Assembly (NCBI GenBank): GCA_964633975.1
Contig: CAZWKX010000028.1
Coordinates: 1 to 26,307, forward strand
Direction of reading: 5' to 3'
DNA length: 26,307 nt
Origin: CAZWKX01 sp964633975
Lineage (GTDB): Bacteria; Actinomycetota; Acidimicrobiia; Spongiisociales; UBA11373
Both the position numbers and the translations under genes were made by a program. Every line of letters begins with the position of its first letter. Positions within the stretch are counted from its first letter, which is position 1. Shown one piece after another: positions 21,726-26,307 of the stretch. The notes below the pieces were generated by a model. It saw only the letters and a program-made list of their open reading frames with translations. It had not been told where the DNA came from and did no database searches.

Positions 21726-21814
21726 ACCGACGGCCGCAGAGCGGAGTAGGACCCCGGGCTGTCGGGGGTGGGCGCTGAAGGGGTGCCGTCACCACCCGTA
21801 GATAGCGCCCACTA

Positions 21815-21864
21815 GGCCGGGGATGACCCGGCCGGCGGCACCGGCACCTCTGGACGCCGGTGCC
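21815..21864 (-). repeat. Two hairpins after the small peptide gene
   Basis: GGCACCGGC (21837-21845) pairs with GCCGGTGCC (21856-21864), and GGCCGGG (21815-21821) pairs with CCCGGCC (21827-21833). Both stems are perfect, and they begin 22 bp after the peptide stop. They may end or stabilise its transcript. No T-run follows. Confidence 0.55.
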
Positions 21865-21885
21865 TCAGATCTATGCGGGTCGCTG

Positions 21886-21981
21886 TCAGTGGCCCGGCCA
21901 GTATTCCGCCAAGGCCGGCGCCACGTTCAGGGCAAGGAAGGCGGCGACGGTCAGGGCAACAAAGGCAATGCGCCTCTTCAT
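21886..21981 (-). CDS. 31-residue exported peptide
   Basis: Small gene missed by size limits: ATG at 21981, preceded by AAGGAGG at 5 nt, the best ribosome site in this part of the window. The product starts MKRRIAFVALTVAAFLAL and continues NVAPALAEYWPGH, stop. It is a textbook signal peptide with signal-peptidase I site APALA, leaving only EYWPGH as mature peptide. Downstream in the +1 frame another 30-odd codons stay open to a TGA at 21789 (ending GRVIPGLVGAIYGW), followed by the strong terminator, so a one-base indel may have split a gene of about 63 residues. It lies 110 bp downstream of the large SARP regulator, same strand. It could be a secreted signal or bacteriocin-like peptide, or a decayed secreted protein; function unknown. 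Confidence 0.65.
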   Translation of the reverse strand: MKRRIAFVALTVAAFLALNVAPALAEYWPGH

Positions 21982-22090
21982 GGGTCCTCCTTGGCTCGCT
22001 CTGAGCTGTCTGAGCGCAGCCTCAAGGCCCGGTGTCTGTCGGGTGTCTCAAATGAAGCGGACGGCCAGAAGCGACCTTGCGCTCACGAGT

Positions 22091-25000
22091 TCAGAGGCGA
22101 GAAGTGCGGTTCCCTCGGGGGTTGCCTCGGGTGACGACGTGGTGCCCATTACGGCGAAGAGCCGCCAGGTCGCGACGGATTGTGGCTGAACTGGCACCGA
22201 GTACCGCTCCAAGGTCGGCGACTGTGGGAGCCGCCGCCTGCGCCGCCGCTTCATCGAGCAGACGGAGGAGGCGGTGCTGTCGGCGCGCGACCGGGTCGGC
22301 GATGCCGGCATCCGACGGGGCGGCCACCGTCCATGTGACGGTCGTCCACTCGTCGGGATGTAGCGGGCGACCCGAGGGGGCCTTTGCAGCCGCCATCCGA
22401 TGCTCCACAGTGCGGGGTCGGCGTTCCAGCCAGGCCTCCACGACGACACGATGGTTGGGCACACGAGCCAGCGCGATTTCACGTTCGGCTTCGTCGAGAT
22501 CGTCGAGCATGCTCATCAGGCGGCGGTAGGCCAGCTCGAGGTAGTGGTCTGCTTCGCTCGTGGATCCGGTTGCATAGAGCGCTTCGCTGTGGGCAAACGG
22601 CACCAGGTAGGCGTGCTCGGTACCGGGGCGCAGCTCGGCCACGGCGCTGCCGGTGGCCCGCACCGCCTCTTCGGTGCGGCCGGCGGCGAGCAGCAGCCTG
22701 CCCCTGAGCGCCCTGGCCTTGATGGTCACGTTCTGCATGTTCGCCTTCTCGGTGATCGCCTCCGCCTCCTCGACGTGCGTCAGACCCTCTTCGATGCGGC
22801 CGGTATCGAGTTCGAATGAGGCCAGCTCGCGCAGGGCGCCGCTGGTGAGCCAGCGGTCGCCCAGCTCCCGGGCTAAGGCCAGGGTGCGCTGGAGCAGGGC
22901 CAGGCCCCCTTCGGCATCGCCCTCCACCGCGGTGATGTTGCCTGACACCAGGAGAGCCTGGGCCTCGCCGCGCACGTCGCCGATCTCCCTGCAGATCTCG
23001 AGAGCCTGCTCGATCTCGGCCCGGGCCCGCTCGTGGTTCCCCAGGGTGGAGTGCTGAAGCCAGGCCGAGTTGCACAGCACCATGGCCCGGCCCCGGCTGC
23101 TCTCCATGTCGGAGAAGACGGCTGCGGACCGCTCGAAGGCGGCCCTGCCCTCGCCGACCCGGCACACGTAGATGAGGGCGATGGCCAGGTTCATCTCGTG
23201 CACCGCCTCGCCGTGGCGGTAGCCGATGGAGCGGCTCAGCTCGACTGCGCTCCGGTAGGCGGCCTCCGCGGCTTCGGCCTCACCCCGCTGCAGGTGCAGC
23301 GTGCCCAGCATGCCCAGCACTTCGGCCTGGCCCCGGCCGTCGTTCAGTTCCCGATAGAGAGCCAGGGCGGTCTGGAGATGCTCCTCGGCCTCGCCGAATT
23401 GCTGCAGGTCCACGAGGTTCTGACCCAAGGCGTTGCGGGCGTCGGCCTGCTGGCGGCGGTCGGCGCCCTGGAAGCCGGCGGCGGCCCTGAGGTGGACCAC
23501 GCCGTCAGCGGCCCGTCCCGCATAGCAGGCGATCATGCCCAGGGTGCTCAGCGCCGCCACCTGCCGGCCGGCGTCGTTGCCGCGGCGAGCTAGATCGAGG
23601 GCCTTCTTGGCCTCGGTGACGGCTTCGGGGAACCGGTCCTGGCTGGCCAGCCACCAGGCCCTGCGCTGGTGCACGTCGCCGATCTGGGCGCCCTTGGCGT
23701 GCTGTCCCATCTGGGCCAGCGCCTGCTCCTGCTCTCCGCGGCGAGCCAGGGTGTGCAGTATCTCCTCGAGCAAGGCGGCGACGCGGAACTGATGCTGCGA
23801 AGGCGCCTGGATCTCTTTGAGCGCCTTGGCCGCCCGGGAGAGGTGCAAGGCGGCGGTGTCGTAGGCGTGGACCGCGATGGCGCGGCCGGCCGCTTTCTCC
23901 AGGTACTCGGCGGCGCGGTTGGGCATGCGGGCTTCACAGAAGTGGTGGGCCAGCACCTCCACCTGGTCGGGGCGGTGCGCCTCGACGGCGAAGGCGACGC
24001 GGCGGTGCAGATCGAGTCTCCGCGAGAGGGTCAGGTCCTCGTAGACGGTGCGACGCATCAGCTCGTGGCCCACGTGGTAGCCACTTTCGTGCTCGGTGAT
24101 GAGGCGCCGGTGCAGCAGGTCGTCGACGCCGCTCAGCACCTGCTCGTCGTCGATGGCGGCGGCGGCGGCGAGCACCTCGCCCAAGGTCAGCTCGCCGTCG
24201 TGGACCGCGATGACATCGAGGGCTCTCCGGGAGTCGTCGGGGAGGCCCTTGAGGCGGGCGTGCACCAGGGCATAAACGGCGGGGGTCATGGGGATGGGGC
24301 CGGGCGCCGGCGCCACCCGCGTCTCGCTCAGCTCGTCGCTCAGGCTGCCCTGCTCGTAGAGGGCCCGCAGGGCCTCGATGACGAACAGGGGCACCCCTTC
24401 GGTCTCGGCATGGAGGCGCTGCGAGAACTCGGCGCTCACCTCGGGCAAGGCCAGGCTGCGCCGGATCAGCTCTTCGGTCTGCGCCGGCGAGCAAGCCGCC
24501 AGCGAGATCCGCTCGCAGAAAGGCCGTCGGTCGAGGGCGCGCAGCAGGTTCCATACCTCGGTCCGCTCTCGGGCTTCGGCATGCCGGTAGCTGACCGCGA
24601 CGACGAGGCGGTGAGGCTCCACCCGGCCGGCGAGCTGGGCCAGCGCCTGGATGGTGTCTTCGTCGGCCCAGTGCACGTCCTCCAGCACCACGAGCGTCGG
24701 GGCCAGGCGGGCCAGGCCCACGAAGGCGAGGCTGATGGCCTCGCGCATGCGGGACTGCTCGTCGGCGGGCGACAGCGTCGCCTCCGTGATCGTGTCGTCG
24801 GCGGAGCGGAGCCTGGGAACCAGGGGAACCAGCTGCTCACGCCAGATGGGTTCGAGGTGCTGGGTGAGCTGGCGGGAGCGCAGGGAGGTGAGACCGGAGT
24901 TGAGGGCGTCGGCGAACGGGGCAAACGGCATGCCGCCGCTGGGCGGGGACCGGCCCCAGAGCACGTCCATGCCGCGCCACTGGGCATCGTCGACTACCTC

Positions 25001-25936
25001 CGCCAGGAGGCGGGTCTTGCCCACGCCGGACTCGCCTTCGACCAGGATCAGACTGCCCTGCCCGTCGAGGGCGGAGTCGAGGTGCTGCACCAGCGTGGAC
25101 CGCTCGGCCTCACGTCCCACAAAAGGCATGCGCCCTGCGGTGTCGAAGAGGGGCGACTCGGCGGCGATGACGGTGTGGCGGCCCTCCTCACGATCGGCGA
25201 GGGTGGCCCGGTAGAGGTCCTCGGTGGCCTGCGACGTCTCGGTGTCCAGCTCCTCGGCCAGGATGCGACGGCATTGCTCGTACTGGCGGATGGCCTCGTT
25301 GTGGCGTCCCAGTAGCACGGCGAGGCGCATCACCTGGCGGTGCGCCTCCTCCCGCATCGGGTCGTGCTGAGCCAGGCGGCGGGCGTGGATCAGCGCCGCC
25401 TCGTAGTGGCCCCGGCCCATGGTGAGGTCGGTCAGCCGCTCCAAGGCTCCGAGGAAACGCTCGCGGAGGCGCTCCTGATCGGCTGTGAGCCAGTTCTCGT
25501 AGAACCCGGCCAGGAAGTCGCCCCGGTACAGGGCGACGGCCGCCTCGAGCAGATCCGCCTCCTCAGACCGGCTGGCCACCGCCGTCGGGGTGGCCTGCTC
25601 CAGCGTCCACTCGAACTCGTCGACGTCGAGCCAGAAGTCGGCGGCGGGGTGGAGACGCACGGTGTCGGTGGTGGTCAGCAGTATCGGGGTCTCGTCGCTG
25701 TAGCCGGTGCTCGAGCGGATCTGCCAGAGGGCGTGGCTCAACCGGCGGCGGGCCTTCGACTCGGGCAGGTCGGGCCAGAAGGTGCCGGCGAGCAGGTCCC
25801 GGGTGTGCGCTCGCTCCCGGTTGGTGACCAAGTAAGCGAACAGCGAGCGCGCCAGGCGCGCCGGCATCGGCTCGAGCGGCACGCCGCCGCGCCGCAGGAG
25901 GAATCCGCCGAGAAGGCTGATCTCGAGCGTTTCCAT
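22091..25936 (-). CDS. SARP-BTAD-ATPase-TPR regulator with C-terminal HTH
   Basis: Large cytoplasmic regulator of 1281 residues. An N-terminal OmpR-like DNA-binding domain (1-95, ISLLGGFLLRRGG, ARRRLSHALWQIR) and a BTAD helical domain (about 105-245, YRGDFLAGFYENWL, YEQCRRILAEELD) make it a SARP-type activator. A STAND-type ATPase follows with Walker A GESGVGKT (301-308) and Walker B LVVLEDVHWAD (415-425). A long TPR region (about 660-1150; GEAEEHLQTALALYRELND and others) should bind a protein or peptide signal. The last 45 residues are a DeoR-like HTH (TVADLGAVLGASSATIRRDL, ALRRNGHHVVTRG), so there may be a second DNA-binding head. The ATG at 25936 lies 6 nt after TACCTT with no ribosome site, so the message is likely leaderless. 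Ligand and targets are unknown; the adjacent peptide gene is a candidate partner. Confidence 0.9.
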   Translation of the reverse strand: METLEISLLGGFLLRRGGVPLEPMPARLARSLFAYLVTNRERAHTRDLLAGTFWPDLPESKARRRLSHALWQIRSSTGYSDETPILLTTTDTVRLHPAADFWLDVDEFEWTLEQATPTAVASRSEEADLLEAAVALYRGDFLAGFYENWLTADQERLRERFLGALERLTDLTMGRGHYEAALIHARRLAQHDPMREEAHRQVMRLAVLLGRHNEAIRQYEQCRRILAEELDTETSQATEDLYRATLADREEGRHTVIAAESPLFDTAGRMPFVGREAERSTLVQHLDSALDGQGSLILVEGESGVGKTRLLAEVVDDAQWRGMDVLWGRSPPSGGMPFAPFADALNSGLTSLRSRQLTQHLEPIWREQLVPLVPRLRSADDTITEATLSPADEQSRMREAISLAFVGLARLAPTLVVLEDVHWADEDTIQALAQLAGRVEPHRLVVAVSYRHAEARERTEVWNLLRALDRRPFCERISLAACSPAQTEELIRRSLALPEVSAEFSQRLHAETEGVPLFVIEALRALYEQGSLSDELSETRVAPAPGPIPMTPAVYALVHARLKGLPDDSRRALDVIAVHDGELTLGEVLAAAAAIDDEQVLSGVDDLLHRRLITEHESGYHVGHELMRRTVYEDLTLSRRLDLHRRVAFAVEAHRPDQVEVLAHHFCEARMPNRAAEYLEKAAGRAIAVHAYDTAALHLSRAAKALKEIQAPSQHQFRVAALLEEILHTLARRGEQEQALAQMGQHAKGAQIGDVHQRRAWWLASQDRFPEAVTEAKKALDLARRGNDAGRQVAALSTLGMIACYAGRAADGVVHLRAAAGFQGADRRQQADARNALGQNLVDLQQFGEAEEHLQTALALYRELNDGRGQAEVLGMLGTLHLQRGEAEAAEAAYRSAVELSRSIGYRHGEAVHEMNLAIALIYVCRVGEGRAAFERSAAVFSDMESSRGRAMVLCNSAWLQHSTLGNHERARAEIEQALEICREIGDVRGEAQALLVSGNITAVEGDAEGGLALLQRTLALARELGDRWLTSGALRELASFELDTGRIEEGLTHVEEAEAITEKANMQNVTIKARALRGRLLLAAGRTEEAVRATGSAVAELRPGTEHAYLVPFAHSEALYATGSTSEADHYLELAYRRLMSMLDDLDEAEREIALARVPNHRVVVEAWLERRPRTVEHRMAAAKAPSGRPLHPDEWTTVTWTVAAPSDAGIADPVARRQHRLLRLLDEAAAQAAAPTVADLGAVLGASSATIRRDLAALRRNGHHVVTRGNPRGNRTSRL

Positions 25937-25942
25937 AGACGA

Positions 25943-25948
25943 AAGGTA
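25943..25948 (-). promoter_or_regulatory. -10 box of the SARP regulator
   Basis: TACCTT on the minus strand lies 6 nt before the ATG at 25936. The same hexamer at the same spacing precedes the gene at 19737. No clear -35 is seen and no ribosome site exists. Confidence 0.5.
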
Positions 25949-26110
25949 GTACCTGGAGGCTGGAGGGGGCAGGGCCGGCCGTCAAAACGCAGGCGCGGGA
26001 CCGAAGGCGTGGCAAGAAGGAGCGATGTTCCGCCGGCGCCGACCGTGGTTCGGCCACTCGTGTGACATCGCGGGGCCGGGCCGGCTCGGGGGCCAACACA
26101 GGTCTCTCGG

Positions 26111-26116
26111 TAGGCT
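26111..26116 (+). promoter_or_regulatory. -10 box of the FAD oxidase gene
   Basis: TAGGCT ends 6 nt before the GTG at 26123, again with no ribosome site. The TAG in it is in frame with the gene, so 26123 is the first possible start. Confidence 0.45.
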
Positions 26117-26122
26117 CCGGCT

Positions 26123-26307
26123 GTGGGCTCGCAGCTGGTCGCCGATCTGGAGGCTGCGCTCGGGAAGGACCGGGTGCGCAGCCGGCCGCTCGAGCTCCAC
26201 CTCTTCGGGAGCGACGCGGGCACAGGACGAGGCGAGGCGCTCGCCGCGGTGTTCCCGGAGAGCAGCGCCCAGGTGGCCCGGGTGGTGAGGATCGCCGCGT
26301 CGCACGG
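26123..26307 (+). CDS. FAD-binding oxidase, GlcD type (5' part only)
   Basis: The gene enters at 26123 and runs off the right edge; 61 codons are visible. The product begins GSQLVADLEAALGKDRVRSR and continues ELHLFGSDAG and AAVFPESSAQVARVVRIAAS. This matches the N-terminus of FAD-linked oxidases such as the glycolate oxidase subunit GlcD and D-lactate dehydrogenases, where the flavin-binding PCMH domain starts with the 'VVFP-s-EV--vv--A' pattern seen here. The family call rests on about 60 residues, so the substrate is unknown. An in-frame TAG at 26111 rules out a longer start. It is divergent from the SARP regulator across 186 bp, so the regulator could control it. Confidence 0.7.
   Translation, partial: MGSQLVADLEAALGKDRVRSRPLELHLFGSDAGTGRGEALAAVFPESSAQVARVVRIAASH

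Noticed and set aside
23669..25315. 548-codon open frame on the plus strand
   Set aside because: Antisense shadow of the SARP regulator; no family features.

Overview
The window comes from a high-GC actinobacterium. The best guess is an uncultured member of the Acidimicrobiia or a neighbouring class, but no marker here fixes the taxonomy. The evidence is a GlnA1/GlnA2 pair with a GlnR-like regulator, a SARP-type regulator, GTG and TTG starts, several starts that sit 6-8 nt after a TANNNT -10 box (leaderless mRNA), and many lipoproteins with Thr/Ser-rich linkers.

Region 1 (1-6650) is a loose accessory region of exported proteins. It has a lipoprotein made of seven near-identical Asp-box repeats (probable seven-bladed propeller), a small PlsC-like acyltransferase, a lipoprotein of unknown function next to a secreted metzincin-type zinc protease, a Thr-rich lipoprotein, and a one-repeat relative of the first gene cut by a TAG codon. 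The spacers are long. They carry a dispersed repeat family (at least six or seven degenerate copies), a 21-bp perfect direct repeat and a nested inverted-repeat element.

Region 2 (6650-9890) has two small membrane proteins, a radical SAM protein with an N-terminal B12-binding-like domain, and a HEAT-repeat-like protein. Region 3 (9890-15760, all minus strand) is a nitrogen-assimilation block: glnA1, glnA2, a GlnR-like winged-helix regulator whose start overlaps the glnA2 stop, an ExoA-like glycosyltransferase overlapping the regulator, and a double zinc-ribbon membrane protein. A decayed second copy of the glycosyltransferase 3' end lies between the zinc-ribbon gene and the HEAT gene.

Region 4 (15945-21632) has a membrane-anchored Thr-rich protein. 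Divergent from it is a folate cluster: a PTR1-like pteridine reductase, folB and folK. The folK stop overlaps the promoter of a YtrA-type GntR repressor, which is followed by a DUF1648 membrane protein. Then come a membrane-anchored protein, a methyltransferase-like protein and an Nfu/NifU N-terminal domain protein.

Region 5 (21633-26307) has a tiny exported peptide gene with strong hairpins, a 1281-residue SARP-BTAD-ATPase-TPR regulator ending in a DeoR-like HTH, and the start of a GlcD-type FAD oxidase running off the right edge. No rRNA, tRNA, CRISPR array, transposase or phage gene was seen. The most interesting items are the blade-loss pseudogene, the glycosyltransferase relic, the dispersed repeats and the peptide next to the SARP regulator.
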